Position numbers and translations under genes: made by a program. DNA of 26,677 bases from JBKQVT01 sp052139835 (GTDB lineage Bacteria > Planctomycetota > Planctomycetia > Pirellulales > Thermoguttaceae): contig JBKQVT010000169.1 in the NCBI GenBank assembly GCA_052139835.1, positions 1 through 26,677 on the forward strand. Reading direction: 5' to 3'. Below the pieces are notes generated by a model that did not search any database, was not told the DNA's origin, and saw only the letters and a list, made by a program, of their open reading frames with translations. Of this stretch, positions 6,614 through 16,400 are shown piece after piece; position 1 is the first letter of the stretch; the number at the start of each line of letters is the position of its first letter.

Positions 6614-7699
6614 TTACTTCACGGCTACGCTGGCCTTGGTGTAAACTTTGCCGTTGTCGCGCAACACGATCCAGCCGAACACTTGCGTGATCTCCACTCC
6701 CCGTTCCGCGGCGTTGTGTCGCATGGAATCGAAGCGCTGGCCCGGATGGACCAGCTCGATCGTGTTGGACATGCCGGAGTGTTCGCAGGCCCGCTGCAGC
6801 CAGGCGACCAGGGCGTTTTCCATTTCATCGGCCCGGCCGGTCCGCGGGTTCCAGCGGTAATAGGCCTCGCCGATGTCCTTCAGCAGGGTGGGCATTTTCT
6901 CGGCGGGCGAGGAGCGGAAGACCATCAGTTGGCCGATCAGGGCGCCGGCGGCCGCGTCGCCCTGGAGGAAGCCGGAGAGCAGACGCTGCCGCTGGCGGTC
7001 CAGGCCGGGATACTCGGCCAGCTCGCGGCCCAGGATGGCCTCCTGCCAGTCGCCGGAGATCGGCGCGGCCTCCGGGGGCGGCTGAAAATGGGCGATGACC
7101 GGCTGGAGCATGGCGGCCAGGGCCCGCAGGCCCTCGTCGAACTGCTGCTGCACCTGGCGGATGCCGCCGCCCAGCGCGGTGTGTTGCTCGCTGAGTCCGT
7201 CGCGGACCTTGACCAGGGTGGGGACGAAGGCCTCCTTCAGCGCGTCGATGGCGGCGGCCTTTTCGCCGATGGTCTTCAGCCGGGCGTCGAGTTGATCGAG
7301 TTTCTCCTGCACTGCCTGCGAGGCGCCGGCCACCGGCGGGGCCGCGGCGCCGGGGGGCGGCGCGGGGACCCCGGCGCCGCCGGCCAGACGCTCGATCTTG
7401 CCGGAGAGGGCGTCGAGCTTCTCCCCCAGCGCACCGCCGCCGGCTTGCGCGTGACGCTCGATCAAGTAGGCCAGCACCTGCTGGTTGGCTTGTTCCATTG
7501 CCAGGCCCAGTTGGCCGTAGCAGCGGGTAAGTTCTTCCAGGGCCGCCGTCTCGCCCTTGGCGGCGGACTTGGCGGGGCTGTCCTTGGCGGCAACCGCCGG
7601 CGGCAGGGCCGCGGCCAGGGCCTCGGGAAACTCCCGCTTCGAGGCCGGGGCGCCCTCGGGTTCATCCTTCTTACCGGGCCAGGTAAACGACAATGGCAT
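6614..7699 (-). CDS. Coiled-coil protein with GrpE-like C-terminal domain
   Basis: 361 aa. Residues 1-105 are low-complexity and Ala-rich. Residues 110-215 are helical/coiled coil (LGEKLDALSGKIERL, VQEKLDQLDARLKTIGEKAAAID, LSEQHTALGGGIRQVQQQFDEGLRAL). The last 45 residues resemble the GrpE beta-domain: VHPGQRFDSMRHNA (GrpE: pGd-FDp-xHeA), then two strands around Val-Phe-Gly-Trp and the terminal KVYTKASVAVK (GrpE: RVLRPAxVxV). GrpE is the nucleotide-exchange factor of Hsp70. Here the adjacent upstream gene encodes an Hsp70-fold SrfB-like ATPase, so a dedicated exchange factor is a strong guess. It is much longer than GrpE, and the middle helical part may replace its N-terminal coiled coil. The Shine-Dalgarno is weak. 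Confidence 0.72.
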   Translation of the reverse strand: MPLSFTWPGKKDEPEGAPASKREFPEALAAALPPAVAAKDSPAKSAAKGETAALEELTRCYGQLGLAMEQANQQVLAYLIERHAQAGGGALGEKLDALSGKIERLAGGAGVPAPPPGAAAPPVAGASQAVQEKLDQLDARLKTIGEKAAAIDALKEAFVPTLVKVRDGLSEQHTALGGGIRQVQQQFDEGLRALAAMLQPVIAHFQPPPEAAPISGDWQEAILGRELAEYPGLDRQRQRLLSGFLQGDAAAGALIGQLMVFRSSPAEKMPTLLKDIGEAYYRWNPRTGRADEMENALVAWLQRACEHSGMSNTIELVHPGQRFDSMRHNAAERGVEITQVFGWIVLRDNGKVYTKASVAVK

Positions 7700-7720
7700 G
7701 GTTCAGGTCCCCTGTACGGT

Positions 7721-7834
7721 GCGGGGTGCCACTGCTGGCTTGTCCAGCAGTGCCGGGGCTGCGGGGGGCACACCACTGCTGGACAAGCCAGCAGTGGCAC
7801 AGCACTGCTGGACAAGCCAGCAGTGGCACCCCGC
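7721..7834. repeat. REP-like palindromic cluster A (three units)
   Basis: Three 27-bp units: one forward (7726-7752) and two inverted (7774-7800, 7803-7829). Each unit is GTGC followed by a hairpin with arms CACTGCTGG / CCAGCAGTG and a 5-nt loop. The outer units extend to a perfect 32-bp inverted repeat, 7721-7752 against 7803-7834. The cluster fills the gap between the SrfB-like and GrpE-like genes. The same unit recurs at 13362-13436 and 24366-24433. Confidence 0.95.
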
Positions 7835-7859
7835 GCACAAACTGTTCTTTACACGTCTT

Positions 7860-10649
7860 CTAGCGGCGGGATCCCAGTTCGATGTTGTCCAATCCACCGG
7901 TGTCGAGGTAGTAACGCTCGTCGGCCAGGGTGCGCCAGCCGAAGAAGACGTTCTCGTCGAGGATGGCGTCTTCGCCGGCGATCAGCCCGGTGACCGACTC
8001 GCAGGTGAGGGTTTCCTCTTCCTCGCGGGTGGCGTGTTTTCGTTTGATGCGGACGGTGATTTCGGTCTGCCCGATGCGGTCGCCGACGTCCATCTTCAGC
8101 AGGTAGATGGGCGTGGCCTGGGCGTCGTCGTCGCCGCTGGCCTTCCGGCCGATGAGCACCCGCTGCGAGCTGGTGCTGAATTCGGTGATCTCCTCGCGGG
8201 ACTGGTCCTCGGCGGTGGTGAAGAGGATGCGTTCGGGCCGGATGCCCGAGGTGGCGTCGGTCATCACGCCCCAGTAATAGGTGTTTTCGTGCATACGGCC
8301 CTTCATCTCGAACTTGAACTGGGGCAACATGCCGTGGCGGGCCATGAACTCGATGGCCGCGCCGACCACCACCGGGCTCTTCGGATCGACGATCACGCCG
8401 GGGTTGTGACCCTTCTCGTCCTGGTAGGGATACCAATTGCCGGCGTAGTGGTTGTGCATGGGGACGATGCGGGTGGGCGAGAGGGGGACGTACATCTTCA
8501 CCAGTTGCTGGATGTAGCCGAGCTTCGAGGGCAGCCCGGCCAGCAGCACCACGTCGGCCTCCAGGTCGGTGATGCGGCGGCAGAAGTCGAAGATCAGCTC
8601 GTCGAAGACGTCGTAGACGACGCCCTCGAACTGGCTGCGGTCGTAGACGAGGTCGAGCTCCTGCTGGGCGTTGTAGTAGCCGGGGCCGCGGACCTTGTCG
8701 CAGACCTTTTGCAGCGACTCGACGACGACGGGATCGACGATGTCGGGATTGGTGTGGGAGATGGGTTCGGTGACGTCGTCGGTGGCGTTGTTGAGGTAGG
8801 CCTGGGCGAGGGGGACGAAGAGGCGGTTGATGAAGTTGACGCGCTGGGCGCGGATTTCGCGGTTCCGCGGCACTTCCGGGCCGAAGAGCAACTGCACGTC
8901 CTCGTCTTCCATGCCCAGGGCGTCGGCGAAGTGGGGGACGATGATGACCTCGAGGAGGCGTTTGACCAATTGGTCGCCGCCCAGGGAGATGCCGTCCTGG
9001 TGGAGGACCTGGCCGCGGATGGAGTCGTCGATCTTGGACTCGAAGTTGTACTTGGCGATCATCAGGTCGGTGGTGCCGCCGCCGATGTCCATGCAGGCGA
9101 TGCGGATTTCGTTGGCTTCGTCGCCGAAGGCGGCGGTCTGCGGGGCACCGGGACGGCGGGCCTCGCCGGGACGCTGGATTCCGGGCCGGCCGCGGCGGCG
9201 GGCAGCCGGGCCGGCGCCGGCGGGCTCGGCCACCTCTTCCTCCTTGGCCTTCTTCTTGCCGCGGTCCTGCCGCAAGGTCGAGAACCACAGCCGCGGGTCC
9301 TGGCCCAGCATCCGCAGCTCGCTCCAGATGTAACTGAGGTGCACGGCGCTGGCCTCGTCGATGCCCAGGTTCAGCTCGGGCTTGACGCGCTGGTTCTTGC
9401 CCAGCGTCATGTTGAAGATGTTGATGGCCTTGTTGCCCTGGGCCTCGAAGCGTTTCCGCTCTTCGAGGATCATGCCGCTGGGATAGCTCAGGGTGAGGGT
9501 GCGGATTTCGCGGTTCCGCCCGCTCTCGCCCGACTTGTTGCGGTAGGCCGGCGAGTTGACGTAGCTGTAGGCCTGGCAGAGCATCTCGTACAGCGCGGCG
9601 GTCATCATGGTGCGGGGGGCGTGTCGGGGCTTCAGCGGGGCCTCGGCGGCATACTCGCTCTCCTTGGGCTCGTCGTGCTCCAGGAGGAAATCGCGGTCGT
9701 CCTCGTGGAGGAAGCGGAGGAAGGGCCCGCGGAGCGTGGCCGCATAGGTCCCGGTGCGGCAGCGGTCGGCGGGATCGGCCATGTACCAGTTGCCGCCTTC
9801 GAGCCAACTGTCGTCGTCGGCCCAGAGGTAGCGCTTCGGCGAGCTCAGCCCGGTGCGGATGTCGCCCTCGGCGCGCATCACCTGGGTGATGTCGTCGGCC
9901 TCGCGGCCCAGGCGGACCATGGAAAGGTCGTCGAACAGCGGCGGCGACACCACCACTTCGACCTTGTTCTGCCGGCCCTTCTTGCCGCGGCCGAACCAGC
10001 CGCCGCGGCTGTCGTCGTCGGCGACGCTGTGATACTCGATCCGCTTCTGCGACAGGGCGGGGAGGTAGGGTGTGTTGCACCAGTGGGTCTTCGAGGAGAA
10101 CCAGCGGGCAGAGGGCACGTTGACGGTCTCGCCCACGTCGTTCCAGGCGTCGAGATGATAGCGGTTGAGGAGCTCGAAGGGGAGCATCAGCGGCGTCTGG
10201 CTGATCTCGCCGCTGACCTCGACCAGCAGCGCGCCGGTGCGGCTGTTGCCGAAGTCGATCACCATGTGGACGTGCTTGGCGTCGCCGGCCGTGGCGGTGG
10301 CCGGGCGAATGCAGACCTCGACCGGCGGCACCCCGCGCAAGGGCCGCTGCTCCAGGTCCAGCATCCCTTCCAGGCGAATCACGAAATCCTTGGTCAGCGA
10401 GGTGGCCTCGCAGAAGTAGCCGACCTCGGGGTCTCCGCAGGTGGTGTCCACCGCCAGGAAGAGCCGCGTGGCGCCGGCCTGGATGATCTGCCATTGGATG
10501 TAGGGATAGGCCTTGGCGGGCTGGCCTTCCTCCTCCGCGGCGCAGGCGCAGCGCTGCCAGCCGTAGCCGATCTGGCTGCCCTGGTAGCGGCCGCCGCGCA
10601 ACGGAATGCAGACGAGTTGGACGCCGGTGTTGGCGAATAATACGTGCAT
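7860..10649 (-). CDS. srfB: SrfB-like Hsp70/actin-fold ATPase
   Basis: 929 aa, the length and layout of the SrfB 'virulence factor' family. The Hsp70/actin ATPase motifs are intact: phosphate-1 VIDFGNSRTG (130-139), phosphate-2 DIGGGTTD (521-528), and the adenosine motif LLAGLPSKLG (702-711). Between them is a large family-typical insert, including a charged, Pro/Arg-rich low-complexity stretch at 465-508. No signal peptide or TM, so it is cytoplasmic. In enterobacteria srfA-srfB-srfC form an operon of poorly known function. Here the SrfC-like gene is just upstream and a GrpE-like gene just downstream, supporting an ATP-cycling chaperone-like or filament-like engine. It is 110 bp from srfC, with a heptamer array between. 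Family assignment is strong; the cellular role is unknown. Confidence 0.9.
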   Translation of the reverse strand: MHVLFANTGVQLVCIPLRGGRYQGSQIGYGWQRCACAAEEEGQPAKAYPYIQWQIIQAGATRLFLAVDTTCGDPEVGYFCEATSLTKDFVIRLEGMLDLEQRPLRGVPPVEVCIRPATATAGDAKHVHMVIDFGNSRTGALLVEVSGEISQTPLMLPFELLNRYHLDAWNDVGETVNVPSARWFSSKTHWCNTPYLPALSQKRIEYHSVADDDSRGGWFGRGKKGRQNKVEVVVSPPLFDDLSMVRLGREADDITQVMRAEGDIRTGLSSPKRYLWADDDSWLEGGNWYMADPADRCRTGTYAATLRGPFLRFLHEDDRDFLLEHDEPKESEYAAEAPLKPRHAPRTMMTAALYEMLCQAYSYVNSPAYRNKSGESGRNREIRTLTLSYPSGMILEERKRFEAQGNKAINIFNMTLGKNQRVKPELNLGIDEASAVHLSYIWSELRMLGQDPRLWFSTLRQDRGKKKAKEEEVAEPAGAGPAARRRGRPGIQRPGEARRPGAPQTAAFGDEANEIRIACMDIGGGTTDLMIAKYNFESKIDDSIRGQVLHQDGISLGGDQLVKRLLEVIIVPHFADALGMEDEDVQLLFGPEVPRNREIRAQRVNFINRLFVPLAQAYLNNATDDVTEPISHTNPDIVDPVVVESLQKVCDKVRGPGYYNAQQELDLVYDRSQFEGVVYDVFDELIFDFCRRITDLEADVVLLAGLPSKLGYIQQLVKMYVPLSPTRIVPMHNHYAGNWYPYQDEKGHNPGVIVDPKSPVVVGAAIEFMARHGMLPQFKFEMKGRMHENTYYWGVMTDATSGIRPERILFTTAEDQSREEITEFSTSSQRVLIGRKASGDDDAQATPIYLLKMDVGDRIGQTEITVRIKRKHATREEEETLTCESVTGLIAGEDAILDENVFFGWRTLADERYYLDTGGLDNIELGSRR

Positions 10650-10660
10650 GGTGGAACCAG

Positions 10661-10759
10661 AAGTTAGGAGTTAGGAGTTAGGAGTTAGAATTGCGGGGCG
10701 GTGTGCCGTGAATGCTTCTAACTTCTAACTTCTAACTCCTAGCTCCTTTCTCCTAACTC
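10661..10759. repeat. Inverted TTAG-heptamer array between srfB and srfC
   Basis: Plus-strand tandem TTAGGAG/TTAGAAT heptamers at 10663-10690, a roughly 25-bp centre, then the complementary heptamers at 10716-10759. Read on the minus strand, the TAG stop of the SrfC-like gene is itself in register with the array (TAG-GAGTTAG-GAGAAAG-GAGCTAG-GAGTTAG...). Arms and the ends of the centre (TTAGAAT-TGCG, ATGCTTCTAACTTC) match the array at 6525-6613, so these are two copies of one element. Confidence 0.88.
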
Positions 10760-13324
10760 CTACTTGTTGTCGTACGGTTCGAGGATATGGATCAAGGGGC
10801 CGTTGCCGGGGGGGAGCTTGACGTGCTCGCCGGCCCCCAAGGCCAGCGCCTGCGGCAGCCGCTTGGCCCAGCGCTCGACGAACGACGCCATTAGTCCGAA
10901 GCGGCTGAAGTCCTGGTCGCGCACGCCGCGCTGCTCTTCGCTGGGATCGGCCAGCGCCATGGGGACCTGGCTGGGACCGGGATTGAGGACGTAGTCGTTG
11001 AGGATGATGCGGACGTAGTTGCGCCGCGCGTGGCGGCGGGCGGCCTCGTCGCGGGTCTTCAGGCTGACCACCGGCGTGAGCACGCCCACCAACTCCTTGA
11101 AGACCGTCTCCGTGCAGAGATAGTCGCGCAAGAAGCGGGCGAAGGCGTTGACTTCGTTGGGATCGAGCCAGGGCTCGCCCTCCTTGTGCGTGTTGCAGTA
11201 GTCTTCGAAGCGCTTGGGCACGGCCACGGTGGCCCACTCGTGGAGGAAGTTGTGCAACTGGCGGGGCAGGGGGGCGGCGTGCCGCCGGCTCTGCACCTCG
11301 ACGCAGTCGGAAAGCTGCAACTCCTCGCCGTTGGCAATGCACAGCGATTCCTGCAAGGCGTGCACGCGGTAATAGACCGCCTCTTCGTCGGCGGTGAGCC
11401 AGTCGATGACCTTCTTGGCCGCCGCCAGCCGCTTCTCCCGGTCGAGGTTGGTGTCGGGGTCCACGACCCAGCCGCGGGAGAGCTGCAAGAGGCGGTTCTG
11501 CACCTCGGCGAGTTCCTTCTGGAGCTGGTTCTGTTTGGCGTCGGCGCTGGTCACGGCGCGGATGCCCCCGGCGATGAGCGATTGCCCGCCGTCGCCGTCC
11601 TTCATGCAGGTGTCCCAGCGGAGTTCCGGCGAGCGGACGAACTCCTTGACCATGTCGGATTCGAGGAAGGCGGTGCGGGCGCGGGTCCACTTCTCCGGGT
11701 CTTCGTTGATCCGCTGCTCCTCGTTGGTGTCCCAGGTGCCGGGATAGCGGATGGGGTAGACGTTGCTGAAGTTCTTGCCCTTGCCGCCGAAGTCGTTGAG
11801 CACCGTCCCCAGGGTGTCCAGCAACTGGTTGAGCCGGGTGTCGTAGAGGATCTTCTCGGCGTAGATCTCGCGGTTGCGAAACTCCTCGTCCAGGCCGGTC
11901 ATGCCGATGAAGAGGGCGGGGATCTCGTCCTGGACCTTGTGGGGCCAGGTCTTGTCGCCGTAGCGGGCCCGCCCCCACTTGTCCACGTGGTACTTCATCT
12001 GCGCCTTGACTTCCAGGTTGCCGCCGCGCAAGAGGAGGAAGAGGGTCTGGATCTGCAACTCGTCGGTATAGCGCTCGAAGAGGTAGGAGACCTTGCCGCG
12101 CTTGACGATCTCCATCTGCTCTTCCAGCGAGTTGGCCTCGGTGCGTTTGCCCTGCTCGATGCCCGTGCGCACGGCCCGCATCCCCGGCACGTCGAGGAAG
12201 TCCATCTGCTCGATCACCTTTCGCCAATCGTCGCTGAGGCGGTGGGGGAGCACGGGCATGACCAGTTCCAACATGCCCGCCTGGATCGTCTCCAGCTCTT
12301 CGTTGCCCAGGCCGCTGCCGGGGCGATAGTCCATGACGTAGTATTTTTCCTTGGGCGTCAGGTAGATGTCGTTCCAGGAGACGTGCTGCCAGACCCTGGA
12401 GGCAGGCCGCTCGTAGGACTTGGAGCGCTGGCTGTCCAAGAGGAAGCGGACGCCCGCCCAATGGGTGAAAATGGCCGGGTCGTGATCGCCCAGGGTGATT
12501 CGCTTCAAGAAGCCGGCGATCTTCACGAACAGGCCGGTGAGCGACTCCCAACTGTCCCAGAACAGCGCGGCCCCGGCGGCCACGTAGCCTTCGTCGCTGA
12601 GCGGATAACGGCTCAAGAGGCCGTTGATGATCGCCTCCTTCGACTGGAAACCGCGGCGGTCCACCGCCCGCATGTACGAATAGGCGTCCAGGAGGTCCAT
12701 CCGCCAGCGGCGATCGACCTCGGTGCCGGCGTGGCGGCGGGCGAGGTCCTCGAAGAGTTCCTCCAATTCGCCCTGCTGCCAGGTGCGGGCCGGCGTCTTG
12801 CACTCGGCATGGAAGCCGCGGGCCAATACCCGCAGCCACTCCACCCGCGTCAATGCCCGCACCATCACCGGGTAGTTGGGCGACACGCTGGCGCCGATGC
12901 GGTCCTTGGTGGTGAAGCGGGTGACCAGGGCGGTGGCCTCCTGCGAGCCGCACTGCGGGTTCAGATCGTTGTCGAAGGAGAGGTTCTTGAAGTAGGCCGG
13001 CTCGGAGAGGGTCTCGTCGCCGCCGATGGGGCAATAGTCCTCGCTGTGCGGGCGGAGCACCTGCCCCATGAAGAGGCTCTTGCCCACCTGCGAGGCCCCG
13101 TAGGCCGCCGCCGCCACCGGCACCTTGGCCGACGTGTACAAGCTCCCCGCCAGGCGGCGAAGCTGCAAGACCTCGAACTCGTCGCTCTCGGCGATGGGCA
13201 GCAGATCGGTGGTCCGGCGGGCCGGGTTGTACTCGGAGAGCCAATCGCAGAGGCCGGTGGCCAGGTGTTCCACCTGCTCGGCGCGGCGAATCAAGTTTCG
13301 ATCACGTTCATCTGGAAATGCCAT
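10760..13324 (-). CDS. srfC: SrfC-like P-loop NTPase ('putative virulence factor')
   Basis: 854 aa. A Walker A motif GASQVGKS (residues 76-83) follows a strand (VPVAAAAY), giving an N-terminal P-loop NTPase domain, probably GTPase/dynamin-like as proposed for SrfC/Virul_Fac proteins. The following roughly 750 residues are mixed helical with a later coiled segment (KQNQLQKELAEVQNRLLQL, about 600-620). No TM segments. The start is set at ATG 13324 with AGGAG 4 nt upstream; the frame is open 38 codons further, but those codons lie in a REP-like repeat. It sits between the Ig-repeat membrane protein (147 bp upstream) and SrfB. The SrfC assignment rests on size, P-loop position and the partner SrfB; other large P-loop families cannot be fully excluded. 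Confidence 0.75.
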   Translation of the reverse strand: MAFPDERDRNLIRRAEQVEHLATGLCDWLSEYNPARRTTDLLPIAESDEFEVLQLRRLAGSLYTSAKVPVAAAAYGASQVGKSLFMGQVLRPHSEDYCPIGGDETLSEPAYFKNLSFDNDLNPQCGSQEATALVTRFTTKDRIGASVSPNYPVMVRALTRVEWLRVLARGFHAECKTPARTWQQGELEELFEDLARRHAGTEVDRRWRMDLLDAYSYMRAVDRRGFQSKEAIINGLLSRYPLSDEGYVAAGAALFWDSWESLTGLFVKIAGFLKRITLGDHDPAIFTHWAGVRFLLDSQRSKSYERPASRVWQHVSWNDIYLTPKEKYYVMDYRPGSGLGNEELETIQAGMLELVMPVLPHRLSDDWRKVIEQMDFLDVPGMRAVRTGIEQGKRTEANSLEEQMEIVKRGKVSYLFERYTDELQIQTLFLLLRGGNLEVKAQMKYHVDKWGRARYGDKTWPHKVQDEIPALFIGMTGLDEEFRNREIYAEKILYDTRLNQLLDTLGTVLNDFGGKGKNFSNVYPIRYPGTWDTNEEQRINEDPEKWTRARTAFLESDMVKEFVRSPELRWDTCMKDGDGGQSLIAGGIRAVTSADAKQNQLQKELAEVQNRLLQLSRGWVVDPDTNLDREKRLAAAKKVIDWLTADEEAVYYRVHALQESLCIANGEELQLSDCVEVQSRRHAAPLPRQLHNFLHEWATVAVPKRFEDYCNTHKEGEPWLDPNEVNAFARFLRDYLCTETVFKELVGVLTPVVSLKTRDEAARRHARRNYVRIILNDYVLNPGPSQVPMALADPSEEQRGVRDQDFSRFGLMASFVERWAKRLPQALALGAGEHVKLPPGNGPLIHILEPYDNK

Positions 13325-13361
13325 GAAGCTCCTGCTGCCTCCGAATTTCTCGTCCGCGCGG

Positions 13362-13436
13362 GTGCCCCTGCAGGCTTGTCCAGCAGTGTCTTTGGCCGCG
13401 TCAATCGGGCACTGCTGGGCAAGCCAGCAGTGGCAC
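13362..13436. repeat. REP-like palindromic cluster B (two units)
   Basis: A degenerate forward unit (13362-13388; one arm reads CCCTGCAGG) and an inverted unit (13410-13436) are separated by 21 bp. The cluster lies directly upstream of the SrfC-like start, in the gap after the Ig-repeat gene. It is the same family as cluster A. Confidence 0.92.
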
Positions 13437-13471
13437 ACGGCGATGCATTACCTGTCTGTCACTCAATAACC

Positions 13472-16400
13472 CTACTTGCTCTCCTCGCGTACAATGGTCA
13501 CCGCCGCACGGAGCGTCACCGGATACTGCTGCACCGTCTTGGTGGCCGCGTCGCGGGCCTCGATCATCAGGTGATAGAGCGTGCCCGGCGGGCCGTAGGC
13601 CATCCGCGGACTGTGCAACTCCACGCGGCGCGAATCGCCCTGCGGCTCGTTGGCCGTCCAGGCGTCGGGCGCCGCTTCGCCTTCCACGTAAACCCGATAT
13701 TCTAACGGACCCTCTGCCGCCGCCGCTAGTACCTCGACGGTCACGTCGAAGTCTTTTTCCGCCATGTTGGGAGTGGTTTTGACCTCCACGAACCGCTTCC
13801 CGGTGACGGTTACGGTGGCGAAGAGGTCCACGCCCCGGAAACTGGCCTTCAACTGCGTCGAACCCATCGCCTTGGCCTGAAAATGCCCCGGCTGGTCCAG
13901 CGTGGCCACCAGCACCTTTTCGTCCTGGCTTTCCAGAGTCGCCGGGGCCGCGTAGCTCGTCCCATCGGTGCCCTTGGCGGTCACGGTCACCAGCGGCGTC
14001 GTTTCGCCCACCTGGAGCGTCATTTCCGCCGGGTCGATGGTCAATTTGTCGGCGTCGCCCACGTGCACCGCCACGCCGGCCGAAAGGCCCTGAAACTGCG
14101 GGTCGCTGGCCGTCACCGTCAACTGGCTCTCCCCCTTGGCAAGGCCGCGAACGGTCTCCCCCTCGACCTTGACCATCGTCTGCCCCTCCGGGGCCGTCAC
14201 CTTGTACTCGACGGGGATGGAAGGCTGGCCGCCCCCCGGGTCGAGGCGCACACTACCCAGCTTACCTGTTTCGCCTATCCATAGGGTCAACGGGTCCGGG
14301 GCGACCACGAGGTGGGCGGCCTTCGGGTCGAAATTCTCTACCTTCACATTTGGCGCCGTCTCCACGATGGTGGTGCCGTTTCCAAAGGTCCGGTCGCCGC
14401 CTTCGGTAATAATGACCCCCGGCGGCTGGACGACCACGCCGCCACCGGCGACGACGCCGGTCGAAATGGCGTTGCCGGCGGTCACGTCCAAAGTGGCCTC
14501 GGCGCTGAGCGAGGCCAACTTCGCCACCACCGTGGTGCGTCCCTCTTGTTTGGCGCCGACGTTCAGGCCGTCGAGCACCTGGGCGACATTGCCGTCGCTG
14601 ACGGCCAGTTGCACGCCGTCCTCCGGGGTGAGCACCCGCACCTGGCCGCCCTTGTTGGCGGTCACTTCATACGCCAGGGCCTGGCCCTTGTTGATCGTCG
14701 TCTGGGCGGGCCGGATTTGCAGGTCGGTCCAGGGGTCGTTGGTCACGCTCACGGCCGCGTGCCCCTTGAGCTTGTGGCACCAGTCCATTTCCACGGTGGC
14801 CTCGCCGATGGCCACTCCCTTGACCCAGTGGCCGCCGGTCAGGGCGATTGCCGCGGGAGTTTGCCCCCCCGCCGTGAGCGTCAGATCGGGCTGCGGGAAC
14901 AACTCGTGGATGCCGCAGGGGGCCTTGCCGAGGATCGGCATCCGGCTGCTGCCGCCGACCTCCAACTGCATGGGGTCGGCGTACACCTCGGTCAGCTCCT
15001 CGTTGTTGACCGTCACGTCGGCCTTTCCGGTCTGAGGGGTGTCGGGGAAGGTGGCGGTGATTTCCGCCTTGCCCGGCTTGAGCGCACAAACCATGTCGCC
15101 TTGAATCGCGACCACGCTCGGGTCGGAGCTGGTCAGCTTCGCGGCGCCGGTTTGATCGGTCAGGCCCACGTAGACCCGCAACGCCTCCGACTGGCCGCGG
15201 GCGAGGATGCTGCTGGCCGGCTCGATGCGGACATCGCCTGTCGGCAGCTTTCCCGCGGGACCGGCGGTTACCACCTCGACCGCGACGTTGACGATCTTAT
15301 CGCCCAAGGCAATGGCCACTTGGGACTGGCCCGGGGCGACGCCCACGAGGCTCCGCGTTTCCGGGACGTAGCGGACGCACCCCGGCTGCAAGGAAGTGAC
15401 GGTGCACATGTCGCTCACGTCCATCCCGGCGTCCGGGTCGCCGCGGGAGACGACCAGATCGGTGCCGATCCGCGCGCTTTGGCCCACCAGCAAGCGGATG
15501 CCCGTGGGATCGACCCGCAGGGCACCGGCGATGGCATCGACGACGCTGACCTTGGCGGGCGGGCTGCGGAGCGAGCCCAGGCTGGCGGTGACGTTGGCGG
15601 CTCCGAGCTTCACGCCGGTGAGGGCGTGGCCTTCGACGCGGGCGGTCTGGGGGTTGTCGGATTGCCAGGTGACGTTGCCCAGGCCGGTGATGTCGCCGAT
15701 GGACTTGCCCGCCTTGTAGCCGACGATGCCCAGGGCGACGGTTTCGCCGCGCAAGAGGATGATGGGGGTGGGGGCGACGCGGATTTCATCGGCCTCGATC
15801 CCCTGGGTGACGGTCACGCCGAGGGATTTCTTCGTGTGCACGCCGTCGAACTCGGCGGCCACCGAAGTCTCGCCCGGATGCACGCCGATGAGGTGGCCGT
15901 TACTAGCCGTCAGCGGGGCGCTGGGGGCGGGCTCGGGCGTGGTCAGCAGGGCCTTCTTCGTGACCAGCCGGGTCATGCCGTCGGGGTAGCGGGCCTCGAC
16001 GCGGAAGTCGTCGAACTGGGCCCCCACGGGAAACCGCACCGCCTCGCCCTGGTCGCTGAGGATCAGGATCTCGACCGGGGCCTCGGGATTGACGGCGGGC
16101 TCGACCACGAACTTGCCCGGCGCGTAGGTCGTCGTGCGCACCAGCACGGTCCGGCCGGCGACGTCGGCGCGGAGCCATTGCACCGCGCCGGCCTCCTTGG
16201 CCGTCAACACCGGGGCCTGCCACTTGACATACTGGTTCTCGAAATCGCCGGGCCAGCGGACGTCGGTGGCCGGCTCCTGGTGGCCGTCCTTCTCGACCAT
16301 GATGGTGTAGCGCTGCTGGCTGCCCACGGGCAGATATTGGCCGCCGGGCTCGCGGAGGGCGAAGAGCCGGGCGGCCGGGTCGGCGGCATCGAGGCCCTGC

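Noticed and set aside
6578..6615. Rho-independent terminator at the heptamer stem with T-run
   Set aside because: The T-run follows the stem only on the plus strand, where no gene ends; for the minus-strand genes the stem is not followed by a T-run.
7721..7834. CRISPR-like regularity of 27-bp units
   Set aside because: Units are inverted relative to each other and self-palindromic, number only two or three per site, have short uneven gaps, and no cas genes are present.
13325..13438. 38-codon N-terminal extension of the SrfC-like gene
   Set aside because: The extension is encoded by REP-like cluster B and has no ribosome site; ATG 13324 has AGGAG just upstream and begins a normal-looking protein.
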